A stretch of 64,000 bases of DNA. It comes from Arthrobacter gengyunqii (GTDB taxonomy: Bacteria > Actinomycetota > Actinomycetes > Actinomycetales > Micrococcaceae). The DNA lies in assembly GCF_023022985.1 (NCBI RefSeq), contig NZ_CP095461.1:1984001-2048000 (forward strand), read 5' to 3'. Below are positions 30,672 to 39,246 of the stretch, in pieces. The notes beneath the pieces were generated by a model. The model searched no databases. It worked only from the letters and a program-made list of their open reading frames with translations, and was not told the DNA's origin. A program made the translations under genes and the position numbers. The stretch's first letter is position 1. Each line of letters opens with the position of its first letter.

Positions 30672-31975
30672 GCGTTCCGCACACGGCCTCAGCCCCCTAT
30701 GAGCTCCGCGGCATGCGCGTCACGGACCACCGCTTCACCGTTCCGCTGGACCATTCCATGCCCGACGGCGAGACCATCACCGTCTTTGCCCGCGAATACA
30801 GCGACGCGGAACTGCCGCAGGCCGAGGCCGCGCAGCTCCCCTGGCTCCTGTACCTGCAGGGCGGCCCGGGGGGCAAGGGCTCCCGGCTGCTGTCCCTCAG
30901 CGGCTGGACCAAAGCTGCGTCCAAGTATTTCCGCATCCTGATGCTGGACCAGCGCGGCACCGGCCTGTCTGCGCCCGCCAACCGGCAGACCCTGCCGCTG
31001 CGGGGCGATGCAGCCGCCCAGGCGGATTACCTGACCCATTTCCGGGCGGACTCGATAGTGGCCGACGCGGAACTCATCCGTGAAGCCCTGGGCTCGGAAC
31101 CGTGGACCACCTACGGCCAGAGCTACGGCGGCTTCTGTACGCTGACCTACCTGTCCTTCGCACCGCACGGGCTGCGGGAATCACTGATTACGGGCGGCCT
31201 CGCTCCTCTGACGGGTTCCGCGGACCGCGTCTACCAGGCAACCTTCCGCCGTGTGGCAGCCCGCAACGCAGAGTACTTCGCGAAGTATCCGCAGGACCGC
31301 GGCATCACCACACGGATTGCCCGGCATCTGGAGGACGTTCCCGAGTTCCTGTCCTCGGGTGAGCGGCTCACCGTCCGGCGCTTCCAAATGGTTGGCTCCT
31401 TCCTGGGCGGCAACACCCGGGTGGACGGCCTGCACCTTCTGCTGCAGGAAGCATTTGTGCCCACACCTCACAGTGACAGGCTCTCGGACACGTTCCTTGA
31501 AACCGTCCACGGGCTGGTCAGCCGGGCAGCCAATCCGCTGTACGCGCTGATGCACGAGTCCATCTACGGGCAGGGTGCGGCCACCGGGTGGGCGGCGGAG
31601 CGGGTGCTCAAGGAATTCCCTGCGTTCCGCCCCGACGCCGACGAGCCCCTGTACACCGGCGAAATGGTCTACCCCTGGTACTTCGATGAGGATCCCGCGC
31701 TGGTTCCGCTGAAGGAAACCGCTGAGCTGCTGGCCGCCAGGAAGAACTGGCCTGCACTGTACGACACCGCCCAGCTGGCCCTGAACACCGTACCGGTGGC
31801 TGCCGCCGTCTACACGGATGACATTTACGTGGACCGTGACCTGTCCCTGGAGACGGCGGGGATGGTGAAGGGCCTGCAGGTTTGGGAAAGCGCCGACTTC
31901 CACCATGACGGCATCACCGACGACGGCGAGGGCATCTTCAACCGGCTCCTGGCCATGGTGCGCGGCGAATTGTGA
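30668..31975 (+). CDS. Alpha/beta hydrolase, proline iminopeptidase-like (S33)
   Basis: This 435-residue peptidase S33-type protein has the oxyanion-hole motif LQGGPGG near 64, LDQRGTGLSAP near 95, and nucleophile elbow GQSYGGF with Ser152. The late DDIYVD segment (about 380) can supply the Asp, and the His lies in FHHDG near 415. The family cleaves N-terminal proline. No signal peptide is present, so it acts in the cytosol. It overlaps the GNAT gene by 4 bases and ends at the left edge of the low-GC island. Confidence 0.87.
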   Translation: MSVPHTASAPYELRGMRVTDHRFTVPLDHSMPDGETITVFAREYSDAELPQAEAAQLPWLLYLQGGPGGKGSRLLSLSGWTKAASKYFRILMLDQRGTGLSAPANRQTLPLRGDAAAQADYLTHFRADSIVADAELIREALGSEPWTTYGQSYGGFCTLTYLSFAPHGLRESLITGGLAPLTGSADRVYQATFRRVAARNAEYFAKYPQDRGITTRIARHLEDVPEFLSSGERLTVRRFQMVGSFLGGNTRVDGLHLLLQEAFVPTPHSDRLSDTFLETVHGLVSRAANPLYALMHESIYGQGAATGWAAERVLKEFPAFRPDADEPLYTGEMVYPWYFDEDPALVPLKETAELLAARKNWPALYDTAQLALNTVPVAAAVYTDDIYVDRDLSLETAGMVKGLQVWESADFHHDGITDDGEGIFNRLLAMVRGEL

Positions 31976-32909
31976 CCCTTCAGCATCTAATCACCAGAAG
32001 GACTCGGCTTTCTTCCACGCATTTCAAAAGACGCATCGAGTCTATCTCCACTGATGCCACCTTCTCGAGCCAGTCGACTGCCAGTCGAACAGATCGGCCT
32101 ATTGCAGGAACGAGGTATTTGCACCTCGTATCCCTGCTGTCGACATCGTTTTAGTGAACCCCCTGGGAGTCACCCCACTGCGTCTCCATCGGCAGCGGTA
32201 ACCTCGGCGGTGTCCGTTCGCTATGGCCACCCTTCCCACTGGGGTATGCCACTTGGCCGGTGCAGAAGCTGCCGGGCGAAACTCGTACACAATCGATTGA
32301 TGTGTGTGATCAGCTATTGCAAAGACATTCCCAGAGTTAACTGACAGTGTAGGACGACGAAGGCGGGGCCACAGGGGACCCGCCTTCGTGTGTTCGGAAT
32401 TGCCGAGTCCGCGGCAGAGGGCTGCAGGTGTGGGAAGCGGATGAGTTTGATCTCTCCGACACCACGGAGTCCGGGAGACCTTCGAGAGCGTTCCCAACTC
32501 GATGTCCGGAAAGCGATTCGTCGAGAGACACAGAGCTAACCTGTGAAAGGGGTCCCTGAAAACGCTCCTCCGGATCTTTGCGGATCCCGGTGATACTCCA
32601 AGGGCCAAAGTCCAGACTGTAGCTCCAATGGCAAAGTTGCTTGAACCAATCGCCGCCATGCGTGCCCGGGCTCCCGATCTTATTCACCAGCAGATTCGCA
32701 TTTTTGCCGCTACTGGTCGTCCCCCACACTGCCAAGTTGCTGCGCCGCATGTTCAGCCTTCACGTGGCTGCGCTGGGGGCGCCGTGCGGTTTCGCGATCT
32801 GAACTACATCGTCTCCGCAACCACTGAGGGAAATGTTCGCCAGACGGCGACGGCGACCGTCCCGGGTAAGGGGAGCCCGCCGTCTTGGGTGCAGCCATAG
32901 CGACAACTG
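31976..32909. other. Gene-poor, low-GC stretch
   Basis: These 934 bases have a lower GC content than the surroundings and contain only short open frames without family motifs. The best is on the - strand from 32750 to 32337; it reads like protein for about 70 residues (AVWGTTSSGKN, then LDFGPWSITGIRKDPEERF) and then becomes low-complexity. It could be a relic of a lost gene; I give it no function. A hairpin at 32357-32389 is the only clear structure. No tRNA, integrase, transposase or flanking repeats were seen. Confidence 0.5.
32357..32389. terminator. Hairpin in the low-GC stretch
   Basis: Arms 32357-32367 and 32379-32389 make a perfect 11-bp stem (ACGAAGGCGGG with its complement) and an 11-base loop. 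No T run follows on either strand, so it is a terminator-like hairpin only. Confidence 0.4.
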
Positions 32910-34025
32910 TTAGAGACCTGTCTGGCTTACTCCGTACTCAGCTTGCTTCGGGGTGAAACCTTCGTAAATCAACTGGTCGATAAGGCCAGCTCGCGAGAAG
33001 GATGTGTACCGGAGGTATTCGTTTGCCATTCTGGCAGCTTGCTCATTCCAATTGACGCTCACACGGTCCACGGCCCAAGTCGCGTCTTGGGTCGAATACT
33101 TCTCATATTCGAGCTGCCCGATAAGCCCGAGGCGGGAGAAAGCCGAGTATTCAAGGTATTCTTTGGCCGTACGAAGCGCGTTCTGCTGGCTGATCGTTCC
33201 CGCACCTTCCGCAGCAGCAGCCACCCTTCGAACGCCAATCGTCGTTCGACGATCACCATTCCAATCACCCACCAATACCGTATCCGTCGGATTTCCGTAG
33301 GCAAAAACGGTATCGGCTTGGCCACTGTTAAGGGAATTCTTCAGGAAGTAGGTATTCCCTCTGCGGACGGCCAACGTGTCTTTCCGATCACCGTTCCAAT
33401 CACCCACCAGAACAGTGTCGCCCGGATTTCCGTACGCGAAAACCCTGTCAGCCGTTCCCGTAGACATAGAATTCTTGACGAAATAAGTATTGCTGCGGCG
33501 GACGGCAAATGTATCGATTCTGTTTCCGTCCCAATCACCAACAAGGATTGAATCACCCGGATTTCCGTAGTGAATAACCTTGTCAGCGACTCCTGTAGAA
33601 ACAGAATTCTTGATATGGAACGCGTTTCCTCTTCGTACAGCTAGCGTGTCCGTCCCATCTCCGTCCCAATCTCCGACGTAAACTTCATCTCCTGGGTTGC
33701 CGTAGGCGAACACCTTGTCGGCGGGGCCACTGGTGTTCGAATGCCTTACGTAGAAGACATTCCCTCGGCGGATAGCGAGCGAATCGGTACCGGCACCGTT
33801 CCAGTCACCAACGTAAATGGAATCCCCTGGATTTCCATAGTCGAAGACTCGGTTGGCGCTGCCAGAGAAGACATCATTTAGATAGAACCGGCTTCCATCT
33901 CCTCCAACGTGACCGCCTTTGGCCTCAGCGCTGGTAGTAGGGGAGAAAGCTAGAATCGACACGCTAAGCGCCGTAATGGTTAGGGCTGTAAGCGACGCTT
34001 TTTTGCCCTTTGATATTCTGACCAT
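32910..34025 (-). CDS. Secreted FG-GAP-repeat protein with two Ltp-type C-terminal repeats
   Basis: This 371-residue exported protein has a lysine-rich start and hydrophobic stretch with a probable Sec cleavage after AEA (residue 35) and no lipobox cysteine. Residues 45-268 are five 45-residue repeats, each with YGNPGD, VGDW(N/D)G and a closing RRG/N. They look like calcium-binding FG-GAP/VCBS propeller blades. Residues about 281-371 are two copies of the 45-residue Ltp (host cell surface-exposed lipoprotein) motif, with ALRTAKEYL and GLI-x-QL-x-YE in both. Ltp repeats in phage TP-J34 block DNA injection; here the job is unknown. GC is near 50 percent, far below neighbours, suggesting acquisition. 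ATG 34025 follows GGGGGACA. Confidence 0.85.
   Translation of the reverse strand: MVRISKGKKASLTALTITALSVSILAFSPTTSAEAKGGHVGGDGSRFYLNDVFSGSANRVFDYGNPGDSIYVGDWNGAGTDSLAIRRGNVFYVRHSNTSGPADKVFAYGNPGDEVYVGDWDGDGTDTLAVRRGNAFHIKNSVSTGVADKVIHYGNPGDSILVGDWDGNRIDTFAVRRSNTYFVKNSMSTGTADRVFAYGNPGDTVLVGDWNGDRKDTLAVRRGNTYFLKNSLNSGQADTVFAYGNPTDTVLVGDWNGDRRTTIGVRRVAAAAEGAGTISQQNALRTAKEYLEYSAFSRLGLIGQLEYEKYSTQDATWAVDRVSVNWNEQAARMANEYLRYTSFSRAGLIDQLIYEGFTPKQAEYGVSQTGL
32988..33890 (-). repeat. Tandem coding repeats: five FG-GAP-like units and two Ltp units
   Basis: The propeller units are 135 bp each (45 codons) and occupy most of the span; the conserved core Y-G-N-P recurs at residues 63, 108, 153, 198 and 243 of the protein. 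DNA identity between neighbouring units is visibly high around the core, so unit number could vary by recombination. The span given covers the propeller and the first Ltp unit approximately. Confidence 0.7.
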
Positions 34026-34053
34026 GTATTGTCCCCCAGATTCAGTTGAGTGA

Positions 34054-34059
34054 TGTATA
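34054..34059 (-). promoter_or_regulatory. Candidate -10 element of the FG-GAP/Ltp gene
   Basis: TATACA on the - strand lies 28 bases before the start codon, leaving room for the ribosome binding site GGGGGA. No good -35 element is seen. Confidence 0.35.
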
Positions 34060-34215
34060 ACTCCTTAACTTTACCTTGAGCGCCGGACCATGCCTTTCAA
34101 TGCCACTCCGGCATGGCCGACGGCACAGAGGTTCAGAAGAGCGTGGCTCGCATCTGGGCCGCCTTGGTCATGCATACTTTCTAACCGGACGGTATCGAGG
34201 ACTGGGCGTAACACT

Positions 34216-34247
34216 GAGGGCACCGGGACAGATGTCCCGGTGCCCTC
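34216..34247 (-). terminator. Terminator hairpin downstream of terC
   Basis: Arms 34216-34229 and 34234-34247 form a perfect 14-bp GC-rich stem around AGAT. It lies 29 bases past the terC stop. The trailing sequence on the - strand is only mildly T-rich. Confidence 0.75.
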
Positions 34248-34276
34248 CATCGTTGCCGCGGGGCTAGCCCGGGGCG

Positions 34277-35467
34277 TTACTGCTGGTTGCGCGGGTTGCT
34301 GGCGCGGAATTCGGCGCGGGCATCGTCCGAAATCTCCGGCAGGTCGACGTCGTTGCGGTCCTTGGCGGCGGTGGTGGCGGCACGGTAGGTTTCGGCGACC
34401 TTGTCGTACGCTTCCACACGCTCGTCATGCGGGGCGTCTTCCCCGAGATTCCGGTAGACCTTCAAGGCATTCTCCAGTGTGGCCACGGCCTGGACGGCCT
34501 TTGCCTTGGGGCTGAGCAGCGATGCCACGGTGGCAATCACGATCGTGCCGAGGATGACGGCCAATGAGACGAAGGTGGGGATTTCCGGCGCCCAGCCAAC
34601 GTGCTCGCCGCCGTTGATGAACGGCAGCTCATTGACGTGCAGGGCGTGCAGGATCAGTTTCACGCCGATGAACGCCAGGATGACGGACAGGCCGTGCTTG
34701 AGGTAGATCAACCGGTCCATCAGGCCACCCAGCAGGAAGTAGAGCTGGCGCAGGCCCATCAGCGCAAAGATGTTGGCGGTGAACACAATGAAGGCGCTCT
34801 GGGTGAGGCCGAAGATGGCCGGGATGGAGTCGACGGCGAACATCAGGTCGGTGACGCCGATCGTGATGAACACGATCAGCATGGGGGTGAAGACCTTCTT
34901 GCCGTCCACCACGGTGCGGATCTTGCCCTGGTCGAACTTCTCGGTCATGGGCAGGACGTTGCGCAGCTTGGAGATCAGCTTGTTGTCGCTGCCTTCATCC
35001 TCGTCCTCACCGTTGTCAGTGGCCTGCTTGTACGCGGTCCAGAGCAGGAAGGCACCGAAGATGAAGAAGACCCAGCTGAAGTTCTCAATCACTGCGGCAC
35101 CGATAATGATGAAGATGCCGCGCAGGATCAGGGCGATGATGATGCCGAACATCAGCACTTCCTGCTGGTACTTACGGGGTACCGAGAAGCGGGCCATGAT
35201 GATGATGAAGACAAAGAGGTTGTCGATGCTCAGGCTGTATTCAGTAACCCAGCCCGCAACAAACTGACTGCCGTACTCGGGTCCGGTGAACACGAACATG
35301 GCACCGGCGAAGAGGAGGGCGAGCCCGACATAGAACCCGACCCACAGGCCGGCTTCTTTCATGGACGGCTCGTGGGGGCGCTTGACCACCAGCAGCAGGT
35401 CAAACAGCAGGACAAGTCCCAGGACGACAAAGGTGCCGACCTCAAAGACAACGGGTAACTCGGGCAT
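34277..35467 (-). CDS. TerC-family integral membrane protein
   Basis: This 396-residue protein has about nine membrane helices and the two acidic signatures of the TerC family: YSLSIDNLFVF near 78 and MFAVDSIPAIFG near 215. A charged cytoplasmic loop (GEDEDEGSD near 155) and a soluble C-terminal tail of about 70 residues follow. Members include tellurite-resistance TerC and the manganese exporter Alx/MntP-like group; metal export, possibly manganese, is inferred. ATG 35467 with GAAAGG 9 bases ahead is preferred over TTG 35473. A possible structured leader lies directly upstream. Confidence 0.9.
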   Translation of the reverse strand: MPELPVVFEVGTFVVLGLVLLFDLLLVVKRPHEPSMKEAGLWVGFYVGLALLFAGAMFVFTGPEYGSQFVAGWVTEYSLSIDNLFVFIIIMARFSVPRKYQQEVLMFGIIIALILRGIFIIIGAAVIENFSWVFFIFGAFLLWTAYKQATDNGEDEDEGSDNKLISKLRNVLPMTEKFDQGKIRTVVDGKKVFTPMLIVFITIGVTDLMFAVDSIPAIFGLTQSAFIVFTANIFALMGLRQLYFLLGGLMDRLIYLKHGLSVILAFIGVKLILHALHVNELPFINGGEHVGWAPEIPTFVSLAVILGTIVIATVASLLSPKAKAVQAVATLENALKVYRNLGEDAPHDERVEAYDKVAETYRAATTAAKDRNDVDLPEISDDARAEFRASNPRNQQ

Positions 35468-35480
35468 TTCCAAAACCTTT

Positions 35481-35543
35481 CGGGCACGACACTAAACGCA
35501 GGTCTCTCCGACACCCGCAGAAATCATCTGCCACGAGTGCCCG
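35481..35543 (-). promoter_or_regulatory. Possible structured RNA leader of terC
   Basis: The 63-base element is closed by CGGGCAC and GTGCCCG (7 bp). Inside is a perfect 5-bp hairpin GCAGA-UGAUU-UCUGC, and a second helix GGGU/ACCU whose 6-bp extended form GCGGGU/ACCUGC would displace the first. The closing strand runs straight into the ribosome binding site GAAAGG of terC. TerC genes are often controlled by the yybP-ykoY manganese riboswitch, but its conserved loops are not present here. Confidence 0.35.
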
Positions 35544-35675
35544 CTGCACCCGGCGGAACGACGACGCCCCGCGTGCTGACGGGTACAGCGACAAAGGATA
35601 CTCCCCTGCGCCGCCCAAGAAGTCTACCGCAGCGCCGGCTGCGTGTACCCGGGCCGGCCTTACCGCAGGCCTCGT

Positions 35676-37766
35676 TTAGGCATGCCCGGCGTTCTGCATC
35701 TGGCGCAGTTCCTTCTTCAGGTCGCCAACCTCGTCACGCAGCCGGGCGGCCAGTTCAAACTGCAGTTCCGCAGCGGCGGCGTGCATCTGCTCGGTCATGG
35801 ACGCGATCAGTCCGGCCAGGTCCGCCGCAGGAGCGGCGGCCAAACCGTCCTTCCGGATACCGCCCTTGCCCTTGCCCGTGGTCTTGCGGTTCTTCTTGTC
35901 GGCCGCCTCGGCCAGCAGTGCCTTGGTGTCGGCATCCTCACGTGCCAGCGAGTCCGTAATGTCCGCAATCCTCTTGCGCAGCGGCTGCGGATCAACTCCG
36001 TGGTCCTCGTTGTACTTGACCTGGATGGCGCGGCGGCGGTTCGTTTCGTCGATGGCGCGGGCCATGGAGTCGGTGATCCGGTCGGCGTACATGTGCACCT
36101 CGCCGGAGACGTTGCGGGCGGCACGGCCGATGGTCTGGATCAGCGACGTGGAGGAGCGCAGGAACCCTTCCTTGTCGGCGTCGAGAATCGACACCAGCGA
36201 CACCTCGGGAAGGTCCAGGCCTTCACGAAGCAGGTTGATGCCCACCAGCACGTCGAACGTGCCCATTCGCAGCTCCCGCAGCAGTTCCACGCGGCGCAGG
36301 GTGTCGACGTCGGAGTGCAGGTATTCCACCTTGACCCCGTGCTCCATCAGGTATCCCGTCAAATCCTCGGCCATCCGCTTGGTCAGCGTGGTGACCAGGA
36401 CGCGCTCGTCCTTCTCGGTGCGGGTGCGGATCTCCCCCAGGAGGTCATCAATCTGGCCCTTGGACGGCTTGACCACAATCTGCGGGTCCACCAGGCCGGT
36501 GGGGCGGATGATCTGCTCCACGAAGCCGTCGGACTTGGAGAGCTCGTACTTGCCGGGCGTTGCCGACATGTACACGGTCTGGCCGATGCGCTCCAGGAAC
36601 TCGTCCCACTTCAGCGGGCGGTTGTCCATGGCCGAAGGCAGCCGGAAACCGTGGTCCACCAGCGTGCGCTTGCGGGACATGTCGCCCTCGTACATGGCGC
36701 CGATCTGCGGGATGGTTACGTGCGACTCATCCACCACCAGCAGGAAGTCATCGGGGAAATAGTCCAGCAGACAGTGCGGGGCCGTGCCGGGACCGCGGCC
36801 GTCAATGTGCCGGGAGTAGTTCTCGATGCCGTTGCAGAACCCCATCTGCTGCATCATTTCCAGGTCGTAAGTGGTGCGCATCCGCAGCCGCTGGGCTTCG
36901 ACCAGTTTGTTCTGCGATTCCAGTTCGGCCAGCCGGGCCTGCAGCTCGTCCTCGATCTGGCGGATGGCGCGGTGCATGCGGTCTTCACCGGCGACATAGT
37001 GCGAGGCGGGGAAGACGTACATTTCCGTTTCTTCGCGGATGACATCACCGGTCAGCGGGTGCAGGGTATAGATGTTCTCGATCTCGTCGCCGAAGAACTC
37101 GATGCGCAGCGCGTTTTCCTCGTACATCGGAATGATCTCGACGGTGTCACCGCGGACCCGGAAAGTGCCGCGGTGGAAGTCCATGTCATTGCGGGCGTAC
37201 TGCATGTTCACGAACCGGCGCAGCAGGTCATCGCGGTTCATCTGCTGGCCCTTGCGCAGCGTGACCATGGCCTCTATGTACTCTTCAGGCGTTCCCAGGC
37301 CGTAGATGCAGGACACAGTGGCCACCACAATGACGTCGCGCCGGGTCAGCAGCGCGTTGGTGGCGGAGTGGCGCAGCCGTTCCACTTCCTCGTTGATGGA
37401 GGAGTCCTTCTCGATGAAGGTATCCGTCTGCGGCACGTACGCTTCGGGCTGATAGTAGTCGTAGTACGAGACGAAGTATTCCACCGCGTTGTTGGGCAGC
37501 AGTTCACGGAACTCGTTGGCCAGCTGCGCGGCAAGGGTCTTGTTCTGCACCATCACGAGCGTGGGCCGCTGGACCTGCTCCACCAGCCAGGCCGCCGTCG
37601 CACTCTTACCGGTACCGGTGGCACCGAGAAGAACCACGTCCTTTTCTCCGGCCTTAATCCGCTCGGCGAGTTCCTTGATGGCGGTGGGCTGATCGCCCGC
37701 GGGCGAGTAATCGCTGATTACTTCAAAGGGGGCGACGACTCTCTTGATGTCCTGCGCAAGACTCAT
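35676..37766 (-). CDS. uvrB: Excinuclease ABC subunit B
   Basis: This 696-residue helicase-like protein loads onto damage with UvrA and recruits UvrC. Walker [10 protein letters not shown] starts at 48, the beta-hairpin [12 protein letters not shown] is near 102, DESH near 338, and the C-terminal helicase motif QTIGRAARN is near 545. A UVR coiled-coil domain that binds UvrC ends the protein (about 650-690). The length is family-typical. ATG 37766 has GGAG about 12 bases ahead. Unlike uvrA, no SOS-like box is seen upstream. coaE lies 92 bases upstream on the same strand. Confidence 0.96.
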   Translation of the reverse strand: MSLAQDIKRVVAPFEVISDYSPAGDQPTAIKELAERIKAGEKDVVLLGATGTGKSATAAWLVEQVQRPTLVMVQNKTLAAQLANEFRELLPNNAVEYFVSYYDYYQPEAYVPQTDTFIEKDSSINEEVERLRHSATNALLTRRDVIVVATVSCIYGLGTPEEYIEAMVTLRKGQQMNRDDLLRRFVNMQYARNDMDFHRGTFRVRGDTVEIIPMYEENALRIEFFGDEIENIYTLHPLTGDVIREETEMYVFPASHYVAGEDRMHRAIRQIEDELQARLAELESQNKLVEAQRLRMRTTYDLEMMQQMGFCNGIENYSRHIDGRGPGTAPHCLLDYFPDDFLLVVDESHVTIPQIGAMYEGDMSRKRTLVDHGFRLPSAMDNRPLKWDEFLERIGQTVYMSATPGKYELSKSDGFVEQIIRPTGLVDPQIVVKPSKGQIDDLLGEIRTRTEKDERVLVTTLTKRMAEDLTGYLMEHGVKVEYLHSDVDTLRRVELLRELRMGTFDVLVGINLLREGLDLPEVSLVSILDADKEGFLRSSTSLIQTIGRAARNVSGEVHMYADRITDSMARAIDETNRRRAIQVKYNEDHGVDPQPLRKRIADITDSLAREDADTKALLAEAADKKNRKTTGKGKGGIRKDGLAAAPAADLAGLIASMTEQMHAAAAELQFELAARLRDEVGDLKKELRQMQNAGHA

Positions 37767-37858
37767 GATTAAAAGCTACTCCGCACTGCGGTCAGGACGC
37801 GTCCGCAGGACACCCGGTTAGCTGAGGGCTGAACGCTGTCGGGCAGGCGCGAATGTCC

Positions 37859-38479
37859 TCAGGGCGCGGCGCGGAGCAGCTCCACGTTCAGCGGCACCAG
37901 CCGGGTCTCCCACAGCTGCCTCACCGCTTCAATGAGCTCACCGGCGGTGCCGTCATTGACCAGCACGACGTCGGCTGCCGCGGCGCGTTCTTCGGCTGAG
38001 GCCTGAGCCGCAATCCGCGCCCGCGCCGCTTCCTCGCTCATTCCGCGGTCCGCAGCCATCCGGCGAATCCGCTCCTCCTCCGGCGCGTCGACCACGAGCA
38101 CAAAGTCAAAGTTCCGGTGCTGTCCGGTCTCCACCAGCAGCGGCATGTCGTGGACCACAACGGTTTCCGGTGCAGCTTTCCGCTCAAGTTCCGCCGCCCG
38201 TGCGCGCACCCGGGGATGGACAATGCCGTTCAGGGTTTTCCGTTTGGCCTCATCGGAAAAGACCACCGCGGCCAGCGCGGGCCGGTCCAGCCTGCCCTCG
38301 GCGTCCAGGATTCCGGACCCAAACGCCTCGACGACGGCGGAGAGCCCCTCGGTGCCGGGCTCCACCACTTCGCGGGCCAGGGCATCGGCGTCGACAACGA
38401 GGGCGCCCAGGTCCTGCAGCGTCCGGGCGGCCAATGATTTTCCAGCGGCGATCCCGCCGGTCAGTCCTACTCTCAGCAT
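37859..38479 (-). CDS. coaE: Dephospho-CoA kinase
   Basis: This 206-residue enzyme performs the last step of coenzyme A synthesis. Walker A GLTGGIAAGKS is at 5-15, DADALAREVV near 31, and the lid-region RRMAADRGMS near 140. It is a single-domain CoaE; the C-terminal GrpB-like domain fused in mycobacterial CoaE is absent. ATG 38479 follows a TAGCCT -10 element by 7 bases with no ribosome binding site, so it is probably leaderless. Its neighbour uvrB keeps the conserved coaE-uvrB proximity. Confidence 0.93.
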   Translation of the reverse strand: MLRVGLTGGIAAGKSLAARTLQDLGALVVDADALAREVVEPGTEGLSAVVEAFGSGILDAEGRLDRPALAAVVFSDEAKRKTLNGIVHPRVRARAAELERKAAPETVVVHDMPLLVETGQHRNFDFVLVVDAPEEERIRRMAADRGMSEEAARARIAAQASAEERAAAADVVLVNDGTAGELIEAVRQLWETRLVPLNVELLRAAP

Positions 38480-38486
38480 GCGCCCA

Positions 38487-38492
38487 AGGCTA
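38487..38492 (-). promoter_or_regulatory. -10 element of a likely leaderless coaE transcript
   Basis: TAGCCT on the - strand ends 7 bases before the ATG. The divergent gene at 38572 has its own -10 at 38560-38565. Confidence 0.5.
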
Positions 38493-38559
38493 CCGTGGAA
38501 CGGCGCCGTGTGCAGACGGCGGCTGGCTCCGCTGCGCAGCGTCCTGCCTGTTCAGCGCC

Positions 38560-38565
38560 TAAACT
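38560..38565 (+). promoter_or_regulatory. -10 element of a likely leaderless YigZ-family transcript
   Basis: TAAACT ends 6 bases before the GTG start at 38572. The intervening GTTGGG offers no well-spaced ribosome binding site. Confidence 0.5.
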
Positions 38566-38571
38566 GTTGGG

Positions 38572-39246
38572 GTGAGTGACATCGACGCGGCGGCGGGGCG
38601 CTACACCACCATCGCCGGGGAGCACCGCTCCGAACTCGAGATCCGGCGCTCACGGTTCATCACGGTGCTGCGCCGCACCGAAACCGAAGAGCAGGCCCGC
38701 GCGCTGGTCGCCGAGCTGCGCCGCGAGTTTCACGATGCCCGCCACCACTGCAGTGCCTTTGTGCTCGGGCCGGGACGCGAAGTGCAGCGCTCCAACGACG
38801 ACGGCGAACCCTCCGGCACCGCCGGCCTTCCCATGCTGGAAGCCCTGACCAAGCGGGAAACGCATAACGGTGCCACAGACCTCAGTGACATCACGGCGGT
38901 GACCGTCCGCTACTTCGGCGGAATCCTGCTCGGCGCCGGCGGCCTGATACGCGCCTATTCCGAGTCCGTTTCCTCCGCCCTGGACACCGCTCCCCTCCTC
39001 CGCCGCCGCCGGATGCAGCTCTACGCGGTGCCGGCCGGACATGCTGAGGCCGGGCGGCTGGAGAATGACCTGCGCAACGCCGGGATCAGCGTCACCGGCA
39101 CGGAGTACGGCGCGTCGGGGGCCACCATCACCGTAGCGCTGCCGGATACCCCGGGCAGCATCGATCTCTTTTCCGAACGCTTGGCCACCTTCACCGCCGG
39201 CGGCAGCACCCCCGAACACCTGAGAACAGAATGGATCGACCTGTGA
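38572..39246 (+). CDS. YigZ/IMPACT-family protein
   Basis: This 224-residue protein has the IMPACT N-terminal domain: FHDARHHCSAFVLG near 52, SNDDGEPSGTAG near 73-84, and VRYFGGILLGAGGLIRAYS near 109-127. A ferredoxin-like C-terminal domain follows. The family is universal but poorly understood; eukaryotic IMPACT/Yih1 blocks GCN2 activation, and bacterial YigZ may bind nucleic acids. The GTG start lies 6 bases from a -10 element. It overlaps the following methyltransferase gene by 16 bases. Confidence 0.9.
   Translation: MSDIDAAAGRYTTIAGEHRSELEIRRSRFITVLRRTETEEQARALVAELRREFHDARHHCSAFVLGPGREVQRSNDDGEPSGTAGLPMLEALTKRETHNGATDLSDITAVTVRYFGGILLGAGGLIRAYSESVSSALDTAPLLRRRRMQLYAVPAGHAEAGRLENDLRNAGISVTGTEYGASGATITVALPDTPGSIDLFSERLATFTAGGSTPEHLRTEWIDL

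Noticed and set aside
32337..32750. P-loop-like GTTSSGKN in an open frame of the low-GC stretch
   Set aside because: The Thr/Ser after the Lys is Asn, the rest has no ATPase motifs, and the frame degenerates; not called as a gene.
32910..33890. Repeats in the FG-GAP gene as a CRISPR or mobile repeat
   Set aside because: The 135-bp period is in frame and encodes protein blades; no spacers or terminal repeats.
31976..34276. Prophage or integrative element at the low-GC island
   Set aside because: No integrase, tRNA target or flanking direct repeats were found, so composition alone does not justify the call.
35481..35543. Glycine or yybP-ykoY riboswitch in front of terC
   Set aside because: GGAGAG and CCGAAAGG fragments recall the glycine aptamer, but the CUCAGG-type 3' core is missing; the manganese riboswitch loops are also absent. 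Kept only as an unassigned structure.
35643..37772. A 709-codon open frame antisense to uvrB
   Set aside because: No motifs; uvrB is complete on the other strand.
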